64,000 nt of DNA from Erinaceus europaeus (Eukaryota; Chordata; Mammalia; Eulipotyphla; Erinaceidae), in assembly GCF_950295315.1 (NCBI RefSeq), contig NC_080168.1, forward strand, positions 69,945,254 through 70,009,253, read 5' to 3'. Under the pieces are notes generated by a model. The model did no database searches, was not told the DNA's origin, and saw only the letters and a list, made by a program, of their open reading frames with translations. Numbering within the stretch: position 1 is the first letter of the stretch; each line of letters starts with the position of its first letter. The position numbers and the translations under genes are program-made. Shown here piece by piece: positions 1 to 12,366 of this stretch.

Positions 1-3000
1 GAGATAACATACGAAGCCAAACAAATTGTTGAGCAATCATGGACCCAAAGGTTGGAATAGTGGAGAGGAAGTGTTAGGGAGGTACTCACTGCAAACTCTA
101 GTGTACTTCTGCTTTCAGGTATATATTTTGCAGTAGTTTATGGATATGTGTGAACATATGCTCTCTCTCACAGAAACTGGGGTATATCTAGGTTTTGGGA
201 CTTTGTTAGAAAGTGAACCACCTGAGATGGAATTAGAGTATACTATGAAAGGAAAGGTCTCACCTGAGTAATGAAGCTGAAGGGTTGTCATTCCACACGT
301 GAAGTCTCTGGACACAGTCTGAGCTGAAGCATGTTGAGGTGGCAATTGTTGTGTTGTTTAGGTTGTGATCGGCAGATGCAATATTATTTGATATGGATTG
401 GGAGAGGCATACGGGAAAGTGGGCCCTATCCAAGGGTACCAGGACTGGGGAAAGTAGAGGCTCTATAGTGGAGATGTGAGGTTCCTGCTGTCTTAGGGTT
501 CCAAAGACAATCGATAGTTAATGTTATCAACACATTATTTGATAATTGGGTTAACTTTGAAAAGTCCTTTTGTTAGGGTTTGCTGTACAGTACCAAGTAT
601 TTTGTATATAGCTGTGCTATTGGTTGATTCTGATCTACTTGGTCTAGGCTTTTGAGAGAGTCTGCATATCAATTACACAGCCTATATATTAAAAAGATTC
701 AGTTTGTGTTTTGAAAAACTTCTAGACACACAATTAATTTTCCCCCTCTAGTATTAATTAACTAGTGATTTATATGACTACATTACACTAGGTGTGTACA
801 TAAACACCATTCCCACCACCAAAAGACTGTGGCCCATCCCTCCCACCAACTTCCACCCCCCACTGTCCCAGGAAGCTGCATGTCCACCCCTCACCAAAGG
901 GTTATTACTTTGATGCCCTACTTACAATTTGGTCAGCTCCTGCTTTTAGTTTCCCTTTCAGATCTTCTTACTCAACTTCTGTTGGTGAGTGGGATCATCC
1001 CATACTCATCTTTAACTTTCTGACTTAGTTCACTTAACATAATTCCTCCTAGCTCTGTCCAAGATGGGTCAGAGAAGGTGGGTTCATTGTTCTTGATAGC
1101 TGCATAGTATTCCATTGTGTATATATACCACCGCTTTCTCAGCCACTCATTTGTTGTTGGGCACCTGGGTTGCTTACAGGTTTTAGTTATTATGAATTGT
1201 GCTGCTATGAACATAGGAGTACACACCTCTTTTTGGTTGGGTGTTATGGAGTCCTTGGGGTATAAGCCCAGGAGATGAATTACTGGATCATATGGAAGGT
1301 CCATGTCTAGCCTTGTGAGAGTTTTCCAGACTGCTCTCCACAGAGGCTGGACCAATTTACATTCCCACCAGCAATGTAAAAGGGTTCCTCTGTCCCCACA
1401 ACCTCTCCAGCATTTGTTGCTGATGTCCTTTTTGATGTATGCCATTCTTACAGGAGTGTGGTGGTATTTTCGTGTTGTCTTAATTTGCTTTTCTCTGACA
1501 ATCAGTGACGTAGAGCAATTTTTCATATGTTTGTTAGCCTTTTGGATCTCCTCTGTAGTGAATGTTTTGTACATATACTCTGCCCATTTTTGGATGGGGT
1601 CATTTGCTTTTTTGGTGCTAAGTTTGCTGAGCTCTTTATATATTTTGGTGATTACTCTTCTCTAATGTATGGCATGTGAAGATCTTCTCCCTTTCTGTGA
1701 GGGGTCTCTTTGTTTGTTTAATAGTTTCTTTGGCTGTGCATAAGCTTTTCAATTTGATGTAGTCCCATTGGTTTGTTTCTGCTTTAGTCTTCCTTACAAT
1801 TGGGTTTGATTCATCAAAGATATCCTTGAGGTGTAGGTGGAAAACTGTTTTACCAATGTTTTCCTCTAAGTATTTGATTATTTATGGTCTGACATCTAGG
1901 TCTTTGATCCATTTGGAGTTGATTTTTGTTTCTGGTGAGAGAAAGTGGTTCAATTTCATTCTTCTGCATGTTACAACCCAGTTTTCCCAGCACCATTTAT
2001 TGAAGAGAGCATCCTTTTTCCATTTAATCCTTTGGGCCCACTTATCAAAGATTAGATGTCCATAGGTGTGTGGATTTATTTCTGGGCTTTCAATTATGTT
2101 CCACTGGTCTGTGTGCCTATTTTTGTTAAAGTACCATGCTGTTTTGATGATGATGTCTTCATAATATAGTTTAATGTCTGGGTGTGTGATGCCTCCATTT
2201 CTGTTTCTTTCACTTAAGATGGTTTTGGCAATTCTAGGTGTTTTCATGTTCCAGATAAATTATTGTAGTGTTTGTTCTATTCTCTTAAAGAAGCTTGTTG
2301 GAATTTTGATGGGTATTGCATTAAATTTGTATATGGCTCTGGGGAGAATATTCATTTTGATGATATTTATTCTTCCAATCCATGAGCATGGGATATCTTT
2401 CCATTTCTTGGTAGCAGTTTCTATTTCCTTGAGTAGCGACACATAGTTTTCAGCATACAGGTGTTTCACTTCTTTGATCAACTTTATTACTAGATATTTG
2501 ATTGATTTTGCTGAAACAGTAAATGGGAGTGATTTCTGGATGTCTTCTTCTTCAGATTTAGTGTTTGCATAAAGAAATGCTACTGATTTTTGTACATTGA
2601 TTTTGTAGCCTGATACCTTGCTATATTGCCTAATAACTTCCAGCAGTTTTCTGCTGAATTCTTTAGGTTTTTCTATGTATACTATCATATCATCTGCAAA
2701 TAGTGAGAGGTTGACTTCTTCACTTCCTATCTAAATTCCTTTGATTCCTTTCTCTTGCCCGATTGCTATAGCAAAAACTTCCAGTACTATGTTGAAGAGT
2801 AATGGTGACAGTGGACAGCCCTGTCTAGTCCCCGATCTGAGGGAGAATGCTTTCAGCTTCTGTCCATTGAGTATGATGTTGGCTTTAGGTTTGCTATATA
2901 TAGACTCCACTATCTTGAGGAATTTCATATTGATTCCCATTTTATGTAGAGTTTTGAGCATGAATCAGTGTTGGATTTTGTCAAAGGCTTTCTCTGCATC

Positions 3001-3162
3001 TGTTGAGATAATCATGTGGTTTTTGGCTTTGCTTTTATTGATGTGGTGAATGACATTGATTGACTTATGGATGTTGAACCAGCCATGCATTCCTGGGATG
3101 AATCCCACTTGGTCATGATGAACAATCTTTTTGATGTGTTGCTGTATCCGGTTGGCCAAGAT
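1..3162 (-). mobile_element. LINE-1 copy A, 3' segment (3' UTR and ORF2 C-terminal part)
   Basis: This is the 3' part of a minus-strand L1. Positions 1-971 are 3' UTR, and ORF2 runs from its stop at 972-974 up to 3,162. Aligning by eye with the complete 3' UTR at 58,691-60,015 shows that about 360 bp of the 3' end lies outside the window on the left. The copy is cut at 3,162 by the insertion of L1-B and resumes at 10,568, where the sequence CCAAGAT is repeated. It is the older host element, and its ORF2 is broken by several frameshifts and stops. Confidence 0.93.
972..3162 (-). pseudogene. L1-A ORF2, C-terminal half (RT, thumb and C-terminal domain), disrupted
   Basis: Conceptual fragments on the minus strand match the reverse transcriptase and C-terminal regions of L1 ORF2p, which nicks DNA and copies L1 RNA at the target. 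The last 200 codons (1,574-972) include the zinc-knuckle-like block [19 protein letters not shown] and the terminal motif [11 protein letters not shown]. The fragment at 2,961-2,731 carries [15 protein letters not shown] of the RT fingers and palm. Other pieces lie at 2,688-2,260 and 2,247-1,882. The frame shifts between these pieces, so no ORF2p can be made. The N-terminal part lies beyond the L1-B insertion, at 10,568-12,303. Confidence 0.92.
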
Positions 3163-3173
3163 TTTTTTTTTTT

Positions 3174-4515
3174 AATTTTTTATTTAAGAAAGGATTAGTG
3201 AACAAAAACATAAGGTAGGAGGGGTACAACTCCACAAAATTCCCACCACCCAATCCCCATAACCCACCCCCTCCCATGGTAGCTTTCCCATTCTCTATCC
3301 CTCTGGGAGCATGGACCCAGAGTCGTTGAGGGTTGCAGAAGGTAGAAGGTCTGGCTTCTGTAATTGCTTCCCCGCTGAACATGGGCGTTGACTGGACGGT
3401 CCATACCTCCAGTCTGCCTCTCTCTTTCCCTAGTAAAGTGTGTCTGTGGGGAAGCTGAGCTCCAGGACACATTAGTGGGGTCTTCAATCCAGGGAAGCCT
3501 AGACAGCATCCTGGTGGCATCTGGAACCTGGTGATTGAAAAGAGAGTTAGCATATGAAGCCAAACAGTTTGTTGAGCAATCATGGATCCCAAGCTTGGAA
3601 TAGTGGAGAGGAAGTGTTAGGGAGGTACTCACTGCAAACTCTAGTGTACTTCTGCTTTCAGGTATATATTTTGCAGTAGTTTATGGATACGTATGCACAT
3701 AAGCTCTCTCTCACAGAAACTGGTGTATATCTAGGTTATGGGACTTTGTAAGAAAGTGAACTACCTGAGATGAAATTAGAGTGTACTATAAAAGGAAAGG
3801 TCTCACCTGAGTAATGAGGCTGAAGGGTTGTCATTCCACACGTGAAGTCTCTGGATACAGTCTGAGGTGAAGCATGTTGAGGTGACAATCATTGCTTTGG
3901 TTAGGTTGTGATTGGCGGATGCAATATTATTTGGTTTGGACTTGGAGATGCATACGGGAAAGTGGGCCCTCTCCAAGGGTTCCAGGACTGGGGGAAGTAG
4001 GGGCTCTATAGTGAAGATGTGAGGTTCCTGCTGTCTTAGGGTTCAAAAAGACAATCGATAGTTAATATTATCATCACATTATTTGTTAATTGGGTTAACT
4101 TTGAAAAGTCCCTTTGTTATGGTTTGCTGTACAGTACCCAGTGTCTTGTATATAGCTGTGCTATTGGATGCTTCTAATCTACTTGGTCTAGGCTTTTGAG
4201 AGAGTCCGCATATCAGATACATAGCCTATATATTAAAAAGATTCAGTTTGTGTTTTGAGAAACTTTGAGACATACAATTGATTTCCCCCTCTCATATTAA
4301 TTAACTACTTATTCATATGTCTACATTTTGCTAGGAGAGTACATAAACACCATTTCCACCACCAAAGGACTGTGACGCATCCCTCCCGCCCACTCCCACC
4401 CCCCACTGGCCCAGGAAGCAAACATGTCTACCCCTCACCACTGGGTTTTTACTTTGGTGCCCTACTTACAATTTGATCAGGTCCTGCTTTTAGTTTCCCT
4501 TTCAGATCTTCTAAG
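3174..4515 (-). other. L1-B 3' UTR
   Basis: This is the noncoding 3' region of L1-B, 1.34 kb long. It contains a C-rich tract on the plus strand at about 4,376-4,415 (G-rich in the L1 RNA). The terminal part (3,174-3,540) recurs as short L1 3' ends elsewhere in the window. Compared with L1-D it lacks about 750 bp of internal sequence. Confidence 0.85.
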
Positions 4516-7500
4516 TCAGCTTCTGTTGATGAGTGGGATCATCCCATACTCATATTTATCTTTCTGACTTAGTTCACTTAACATAATTCCTTCTAGCTCT
4601 GTCCAAGATGGGTCAGAGAAGGTGGGTTCATTGTTCTTTATAGCTGCACAGCTTTCTCAGCCACTCATCTGTTGTTGGGCACCTGGGTTGCTTCCAGGCT
4701 TTAGCTATTATGAATTGTGCTGCTATGAACATAGGAGTACATACCTCTTTTTGGTTGGGTGTTATGGAGTCCTTGGGGTATAACCCCAGGAGAGGAATTA
4801 CTGGGTTATATGGAAGGTCCATGTCTAAACTTCTGAGAGTTTTCCAGACTGCTCTCCACAGAGGCTGGACCAATTTACATTCCCACCAGCAATGTAAAAG
4901 GGTTCCTCTGTCCCCAAATCCTCTCCAGCATTTATTGCTGCTGTCCTTTTTGATGTATGCCATTCTTACAGGAGTGAGGTGGTATCTTAGTGTTGTCTTA
5001 ATTTGCATTTCTCTGATAATCAGTGACCTAGAGCAGCTTTTCATATGTTTGTTAGCCTTTTGGATCTCCTCTGTGGTGAATGTCTGTTCATTTCTTCTGC
5101 CCATTTTTGGATGGGGTCATTTGCTTTTTTGCGGCTAAGTTTGCTGAGCTCTTTATATATTTTGGTGATTAGTTTCTTGTCTAATGTCTGGCAGGTGAAG
5201 ATCTTCTCCCATTCTGTGAGGGGTCTCTCTGTTTGTTGAACAGTTTCTTTGGATGTGCAGAAGCTTTTCAATTTGATGTAGTCCCATTGGTTTGTTTCTG
5301 CTTTAGTCTTCCTTGCAATTGGGTTTGATTCATCAAAGATGTCCTTGACGTGTATGTGGGAAAGTGTTTGACCAATGTTTTCCTCTAAGTATTTGATTGT
5401 TTCTGGTCTGACATCTAGGTCTTTGATCCATTTGGAGTTGATTTTTGTTTCTGGTGAGATAAAGTGGTTCAATTTCATTCTTCTGCATGTTTCAACCCAG
5501 TTTTCCCAGCACCATTTATTGAAGAGAGCCTCCTTTTTCCATTTAATCCTTTGGGCCCACTTATCAAAGATTAGATGCCCATAGGTGTTGGGATTTACTT
5601 CTGGGCTTTCAATTCTGTTCCACTGGTCTGTGTGCCTATTTTTCTTCCAGTACCATGCTGTTTTGATGATGATGGCTTTATAATATTGTTTAAGGTCTGG
5701 GAGTGTGATGCCTCCATTTCTGTTTCTTTTCCTTAAGATGGTTTTGGCAATTCTAGGTGTTTTCAGGTTCCAGATAAATGATTGTAGTGTTTGTTCTATT
5801 CTCTTAAAGAAGCTTGTTGGAACTTTGATGGGTATTGCATTAAATTTGTATATGGCTCTGGGGAGAATATTCATTTTGATGATATTTATTCTTCCAATCC
5901 ATGAGCATGGGATATCTTTCCATTTCTTGGTATCAGTTTCTATCTCCTTGAGTAGCGACTCATAGTTTTCAGTATACAAGTCTTTCACTTCTTTGGTCAA
6001 CTTTATTCCTAGGTATTTAATTGATTTTGCTGAAACAGTAAATGGGAGTGATTTCTGGATGTCTTCTTCTTCAGATTTAGTGTTTGCATAAAGAAATGCC
6101 ACTGATTTTTGTACATTGATTTTGTAGCCTGATACCATGCTATATTGCCTAATAACTTCCAGTAATTTTCTACTGGATTCTTTAGGTCTTTCTATGTATA
6201 CTATCATATCATCTGCAAATAGTGAGAGCTTGACTTCTTCACTTCCAATCTGTATCCCTTTGATTTCTTTCTCTTGCCTGATTGCTATGGCAAGAACTTC
6301 CAATACTATGTTGAAGAGTAACGGTGACAGTGGACAGCCCTGTCTAGTCCCCGATCTGAGGGGGAATGCTTTCACCTTCTGTCCATTGACTATGATGTTG
6401 GCTGTAGGTTTGCTATATATAGACTCCACTGTTTTGAGGAATTTCCCATCTATTCCCATTTTTTGTAGAGTTTTGAGCATGAATGCATGTTAGATTTTGT
6501 CAAAGGCTTTCTTTGCATCTATTGAGATAATCATGTGGTTTTTGGCTTTGCTTTTATTGATGTGGTAAATGAGATTGATTGCCTTACGGATGTTGAACCA
6601 GCCTTGCATTCCTGGTATGAATCCCACTTGGTCATGATGAACAATCTTTTTGATATGTTGCTGTATCCGGTTGGCCAAGATCTTGTTTAATATTTTGGCA
6701 TCTATGTTCATCAGAGATATTGGTCTGTAGTTTTCCTTTTTTGTTGTGTTCCTATCAGCAGTTGGTATCAGGGTGATGTTGGCTTCATAAAAGGTGGAAG
6801 GGAGTATTCCTGTTTCTTCAATCTTATGGAATAGCTTAAGAAGTATGGGTATTAACTGTTTCCTGAAAGTTTTGTAGAATTCGTTTTTGAAGCCATCTGG
6901 TCCAGGACTTTTGTTGTTGGGGAGATTCTTAATAACGGTTTCAATTTCTCTGTCTGTGATTGGTGCATTTAGATTTTGTAGTTTTTCTTGGTTCAGTTTT
7001 GGAAGTGCATATGTTTCAAGGAATAGTTCCATTTCTTCCAGATTCTCTAGCTTGGTGGCATATAGTTCTTTATAGAAGTTTCGCAGGATTCTCTGGATTT
7101 CTGTGGTGTCAGTTGTGATATCTCCTGCATCATTTACAATTCTATTAATTTGAGTCTTCTCTCTTTTTGTTTGGTGAGTCTGGCTAGGGGTTTGTCAATT
7201 TTGTTTAATCTTTCAAAGAACCAACATTTGGCTTCATTGATCTTTTGTATGGTTCTTTTATTTTCGATGTTGTTTATTTCTGCTCTAACTTTAGTGATTT
7301 CTGTCCTTCTGGTTCCTTTAGGGTTCCTTTGTTCCTCTTCCTCTAAGTCCTTGAGGTATGTAGTGAGGTCATTCATTTGGGCTTCTTCTTGCTGTTTAAT
7401 ATGTGATTGTATGGCTATAAGTTTCCCTCTCAGTACTGCTTTAGCTGTGTCCCAAATATTTTGATAGGTTGTGTCTTCATTTTCATTAGTTTCCAGGAAC

Positions 7501-8303
7501 ATTTGAATTTCCTGTTTGAGTGAGTCTCTGACCCAGTGGTTCTTAAGGAGCATGTTGTTTAGTTTCCAAATTCTATGTCTTTTATTAATTTTCCGTTTGT
7601 TGTTAAATGTTAGTTTTACTCCACTGTGGTCTGAGAAGATACTTAGGATGATTTCAATGCTCTTGAATTTCTTGATGCTGTCTTTGTGGCCTAACATGTG
7701 GTCTATCCTTGAGTATGTGTTATGTGGATTTGAAAAGAAGGTGTATTCCAGTTTTTTGGGGGTGGAGGAGTCTGAAAATGTCCAAGAGGTCTAGTCTGTC
7801 AATATCTTCATTTAATTCTCTTGTATCTTTATCGGTTCTCTGCTTTGTTGATCTAAGTGTGATAGTGGGGTATTGAAGTCTCCTACTATTATTCTATTAC
7901 TATTGATGTATTTTTGAAATTCTTTCAGTAGATGCTTAATGTATTTAGATGGTCCCTCATTGCGTGCATAGATGTTATTAATTGTTAAGTCTTCTTGGCT
8001 GATTGATCCTCTAATCATTATGTAATGTCCTTGCCTATCTTTTATTACTTTATTTAATTTAAAATCTATCATGTCTGAGATAGCTGTTCCTTCCCTTTTT
8101 TGTGGTCCCTTAGGCTGTATGATAGTTTTCCATCCTTTCACTTTAAGTCTGTGTATATCTTGTTGTGACAGATGGGATTCTTGCAAGCAGCATATGGTTG
8201 AGTTATGTTTTCTGATCCATCCCCCCACCCTGTGCCTTTTGATGGGTGAGTTTAAGCCATTGACATTTATTGATATTATGGATTTAATGTATTGTAGTGC
8301 CAT
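4516..8303 (-). pseudogene. L1-B ORF2 (endonuclease-reverse transcriptase), disrupted
   Basis: The start codon is taken at 8,303-8,301, where the frame reads MALQYIKSIIS, the usual L1 ORF2 opening. The stop TGA is at 4,518-4,516. The endonuclease region is at 8,303-7,812 (CCLQESHL and GDFNTPLSHLD are visible). More of the N-terminal half follows at 7,697-7,134, and RT begins at 7,032-6,490 ([10 protein letters not shown]). The longest piece, 479 codons at 6,480-5,041, holds the RT palm with the catalytic FADD at 6,219-6,208, then the thumb and the segment leading to the C-terminal domain. Breaks occur near 7,700-7,810, 7,040-7,130 and 6,480-6,490. A deletion of about 27 bp at 4,650 removes the block encoding WYIYTMEYY. 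Five or more fragments mean it is inactive. Confidence 0.94.
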
Positions 8304-8363
8304 TGTTCTAAAAAACAATTTGTTTACTCTGATATATTGCAAGTATTATAGTGATGTTCTTGT

Positions 8364-9276
8364 TTATAAGAAGTCTTTTAGTACCTCTTTCAGGGCCGGC
8401 TTGGTGATGGTTGCCTCCTTTAACTGTTGTTTGTCTACAAAGGTTTTGATCCCTCCATCTAGCTTGAATGAAAGTCTAGCAGGATATATCATCCTTGGTT
8501 GAAACCCTTTTTCATTCAGGGCTCGATAGATATCTTGCCACTCCCTTCTGGCTTTTAGAGCTTGAGTGGAGAAATCTGCAGATAATCATGGTTTTTCCCC
8601 TTTATGTGACTTTTTGTTTCTCTCTTGCAGCCTTTAGGATCCTTTCTTTATCCTTACTTCTTCTCATTGTGACTATGATGTGTCTTGGTGTTTTCAGGTC
8701 TGGGTTGATTCTGTTTGGTACTCTCTGGGCCTTTTGAACCTTGATATCCTTTCTGTTATTCAGGTCTGGGAAGTTTTCTTGTATTATTTCCTCTAGAATG
8801 TTTGCTTCCCCTTCCTCTCTTTCTTCCTCTGGCAGGTCAATTATACGAATGTTACTTCTTTTGAGATCATCCCATATGTCTCTGTTGTTGTTTTCAGTGT
8901 CTCTCAATCTCTTTTTAAGCTCTTTCACCTCTTTCTTTGTTTTCTCTAACTCATCCTCTGTCTGACTAATTCTGTTTTCTGCTTCTGTTAGTCTGCTTTC
9001 CCTTGCCTCAGCTTCTTTCTTCATTACAGCTATTTCAGCTTTCAGTTCTCTAATTGTCTCAAGATAATCATTATTTTCCTTGGGGGTCTCAACTGTTGTT
9101 TCCCTAATACTGCCATTCCTTTCCTCCAATGTTGTTTTCATTTCTGTGATTAATAAGTTTATTATTGCTTTTATACTTTTCTTATCTATGGTTACTTCTG
9201 ACTGATTTGTGGTTTCTTCTGGGCTCTTGTCTTCATTCATTGGGCTAGCAGTTTTATTTGTTTTTAATCTACCCAT
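8364..9276 (-). pseudogene. L1-B ORF1 (RNA-binding chaperone), C-terminal part frameshifted
   Basis: L1 ORF1p is a trimeric coiled-coil RNA-binding protein that coats L1 RNA. The frame opens at 9,276 with MGRLKTNKTAS and stays open for 224 codons to 8,602. It shows a long heptad-rich coiled coil (about residues 60-125) and then the RRM block NIRIIDLPEEEREEGE. The family's C-terminal domain continues in a shifted frame to the expected stop at 8,366-8,364, so the full gene would be about 304 codons. The break near 8,600 removes the nucleic-acid-binding C-terminal domain from the product. Confidence 0.93.
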
Positions 9277-10567
9277 TTTTTTATTTATGTGTTTCTCTCT
9301 CTTTTTTTATGCTCTGTTGTTCCTCAGTTGTTGTGTCTTGAGTACAAGTAACACTGTACTAAATACCTTTATGACAACTGCACTCACCAACCTCCGGAAT
9401 TACAGTAGCAACTGAAGTAAGTATTGAAGTAGTTTAATCGTTACCAGTTAGCCAAACAATTTCTCCAGTCCGTGAAAAAATAGTAACCAAATCCCAGTGA
9501 AGAAAGAAAAAAGAAATAGAGGATAGCAAGAATAGACAGTTATGCAAATCTACTATCCAGTGTATATTCTAGGGGTAACAAGAGGGGAAAGGGAACTAGA
9601 GCAGAGATACACACATAGAGAGTCCACTCTGAGTCAGATTTCTTCCCCAAAGTAATTCACAAATTCAGAAAGGCAAAGAAGAAAGAAGTGTATGAGAAGA
9701 TTTAAAAAAAGAGAGAGAGAGAGATAAGAGAGAGAAAAGGGAGAAGATAAGAAGAAGAGTTGTAATTAAAGAGCAGTGCAAGGAACTTCCCAAATGTGTA
9801 TCAGTGAGTTCAAAAAAAAAAAAACAACACCCTGTTTGGTGGTATGGGGTATCCTGCTAGGAGCTGGTCCCAGGGACTCCTTATGGGGGGCGGGGGTGGT
9901 GGGAAGGATGTATGCTTGAAAATTAAAAGGAAGAAAAAAGAATTTTTTCCCCTACTCTAATTCTTAACCCAAATAAATTTATAGTCGCCTCCTTAGTGTC
10001 ACCGCTATGGCCCCTTATTGGCTGGCCTGCTAAAGCCAGAAAATCCTATTGTTTACACGAGATGTGTCTGGAGCTCAACGGCTAGCCGCTTCTCAGTCCG
10101 CCATCTTCCGGGAAACCCCCCCTCCAGACTTTTTTAAAGGATTTCTCGAAAATGAAAACTAGCTCCAAGTCCTTTGATCCAATGAGATCTATACTCAAGA
10201 AGTCTTTGCATCCGCCCTCAGGGTCGCGGTGGACCCTGGAGACTCCCAAGAGAAAGCCCCCGAGCTAAAGTGTTCTCTCCGGGTCCTCTGCCCGCCGCGC
10301 TCTGCAACCGGCAGAGGAGCCGCCTTCCTGGGCGGAGGACAATGCCCGGCGCACTCGCATTGCCCGGCGCAGCCTGGGAAGTCTGGAGCCCCTCTAGTCC
10401 GTGTCACCTTTACTCTAATTCTTAACCCAAATTAAATTATAATCACCTCTTTGGTGTGACCCCTTATTGACTGGCCTGCTAAAGGCAGAAAATCCTACTG
10501 TTGCTGACGATGTGATCAGAGCACTCGCTGTTAGCAGCTTCTCAGTCTGCCATCTTCCATCCAATCC
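9277..10567 (-). promoter_or_regulatory. L1-B 5' UTR with duplicated 5' end
   Basis: This is the 5' UTR and presumed promoter of L1-B. CCATCTTCC, the plus-strand image of the GGAAGATGG start seen in many mammalian L1s, occurs twice, at 10,101-10,109 and 10,550-10,558. Each copy is followed on the minus strand by about 150 bp of similar sequence (10,109-9,953 and 10,558-10,408). A CpG-rich stretch at about 10,190-10,400 lies between them and is not present in L1-A. Promoter activity is inferred from position and the YY1-like motif. Confidence 0.8.
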
Positions 10568-10574
10568 CCAAGAT

Positions 10575-12303
10575 CTTGTTTAATATTTTGGCATCTATGT
10601 TCATCAGAGGTATTGGTCTGTAGTTTTCCTTTTTTGTTCTGTCCCTATCAGGTTTTGGTATCAGGGTGATGTTGGCTTCATAGAAGGAGGAAGGGAGTAT
10701 TCCTGTTTCTTCAATCTTATGGAAAAGCTTAAGAAGTATGGGTACTAACTGTTTCCTGAAAGTTTTGTAGAATTCATTTGTGAAGCCATCTGGTCCAGGA
10801 CTTTTGTTCTTGGGGAGGTTCTTAATAACGGTTTCCATTTCTTTGTCTGTGATTGGTGCATTTAGATTTTGTAGTTCTTCTTGGTTCAGTTTTGGAAGGG
10901 CATATGCTTCTAGGAATTGTTCCATTTCTTCCAGATTCTCTAGTTTGGTGGCGTATAGTTCTTTATAGATGTTTCGCAGGATTCTCTGGATTTCTGTGGT
11001 GTCAGTTGTGATATCTCCTCCATTGCAATTAATTCTATTAATTACAATTAAAAGAATGTAATTCTATTAATTACAATTCTATTGATTAATTCTATTAATT
11101 CTATTAATCTATTAATAAATTTCTATTAATTCAAAAATAGAGTCTTCTCTATTTTTTGTTTGGTGAGTCTGGCTAGGGGTTTGTCAGTTTTGTCTAATCT
11201 TTCAAAGAACCAACATTTGTGTTGATGCATCTTTTGTATGGTTCTTTTATTTTTGTTGTTGTTTATTTCTGCTCTAACTTTAGTGATTTCTGTCCTTCCT
11301 GATGCTTTAGGGTTCCTTTATTCCTCTTCCTCTAAGTCCTTGAGGTGTGCAGTAAGGTCGTTCATTTGATCTTCTTCTTGGTGTTTAATATGTGATTGTA
11401 TGGTTATAAATTTCCCTCTCAGTACTGCTTTAGCTGTGTCCCAAATATTTTGAAAGGTTGTGTCTTCATTTTCATTTGTTTCCAGGTACATTTGAATTTC
11501 CTGATTGAGTGAGTCTCTGACCCAGTGGTTCTTAAGGAGCATGTTGTTTAGTTTCCAAATTCTGTGACTTTTAATAATTTTCTGTTTGTTTTTAAATGTT
11601 AGTTTTACTACACTGTGGTCTGAGAAGATACTTGAGATGATTTCAATGTTCTTGAATTTATTGATGCTGTCTTTGTGGCCTATCATGTGGTCTATCCTTG
11701 AGTATGTGTTATGTGGATTTGTAAAGAAGATGTATTCCAGTTTTTTGGGGTGAAGGACTCTGAAAATGTCCAAGAGGTCTAGTCTGTCAATCTCTTCATT
11801 CAATTGTCTTGTATCTTTGTTGGTTGTCTGCTTTGTTGATCTGTCTAAGTGTGAGAGTGAGGTATTGAAGTCTCCCACTATTATTGTATTACTATTGATG
11901 TATTTTTGAAATTCTTTCAGTAAGTGCTTCATGTATTTAGATGGTCCCTCATTGGGTTCATAGATGTTAATGATTGTTAAGTCTTCTTGGCTTATTGATC
12001 CTCTAATCATTATGTAATGTCCTTGCCTATCTTTTATTACTTTATTTAATTTAAAATCTATCATGTCTGAGATGAGAATGGCTGCTCCTGCCCTTTTTTG
12101 TGGTCCATTAGCCTGTATGATAATTTTCCATTCTTTCACTTTAAGTCTGTGTTTATGTTGTTGTGACAGATGGGATTCTTACAAGCAGCATATGGTTGGG
12201 TTATGTTTTCTGATCCACCCCCCCCCACCCTGTGCCTTTTGATGGGTGAGTTTAAGCCCTTGGTGTTTGTTGATATTATGGATTTAATGTATTATTGTGC
12301 CAT
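10575..12303 (-). pseudogene. L1-A ORF2, N-terminal half (endonuclease and start of RT), disrupted
   Basis: The ORF2 start codon is at 12,303-12,301, but the fourth codon region reads as a stop (ATGGCACAATAA), so translation would end at once. A 273-codon open stretch at 12,139-11,318 covers most of the endonuclease. It shows GDFNTSLSHLD, YSRIDHMIG and FSDHS, which match the family's catalytic Asp and Asp-His positions. RT begins at 10,925-10,568 with NKSPGPDGF. An AT-rich expansion at 11,025-11,155 separates the two and destroys the frame. Confidence 0.93.
11025..11155. repeat. AT-rich tandem expansion (ATTAATTCT-like) inside L1-A ORF2
   Basis: Other L1 copies pass directly from CTCCTCCATCATTTACAATTC into the next ORF2 block. 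Here about 100 extra bases made of variants of ATTCTATTAATTACA and TTCTATTAAT intervene. This looks like local slippage or patchy duplication of the short native motif AATTCTATTAATT. It lies in the ORF2 linker between endonuclease and RT. Confidence 0.8.
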
Positions 12304-12366
12304 TGTTCAAAAAAAAATTTTTTTGTTTGCTCTGATATATTGCCAGTATTGTAGCGATGTTCTTGT

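Larger units (their letters stand above)
3163..10567 (-). mobile_element. LINE-1 copy B, nearly full length, inserted into L1-A
   Basis: This minus-strand L1 of about 7.4 kb starts on the left with a T run (3,163-3,173), which is the poly(A) tail read on the plus strand. It continues with a 1.34-kb 3' UTR (3,174-4,515), ORF2 (4,516-8,303), a short spacer, ORF1 (8,364-9,276) and a 5' UTR reaching about 10,567. CCAAGAT at 3,156-3,162 recurs at 10,568-10,574, where L1-A resumes, as expected of a target-site duplication. Only 7 bp are identical, so the duplication may be longer and mutated. The 5' end carries CCATCTTCC (a YY1-type site on the minus strand), typical of L1 starts. Confidence 0.95.

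Noticed and set aside
8602..9276. L1-B ORF1 as a functional gene
   Set aside because: The frame breaks after 224 codons and the C-terminal nucleic-acid-binding domain is lost from the product.
10190..10400. CpG-rich stretch as a host gene promoter or CpG island
   Set aside because: It lies inside the boundaries of L1-B between two L1 5' ends, so I treat it as part of that element. No host transcript is evident.
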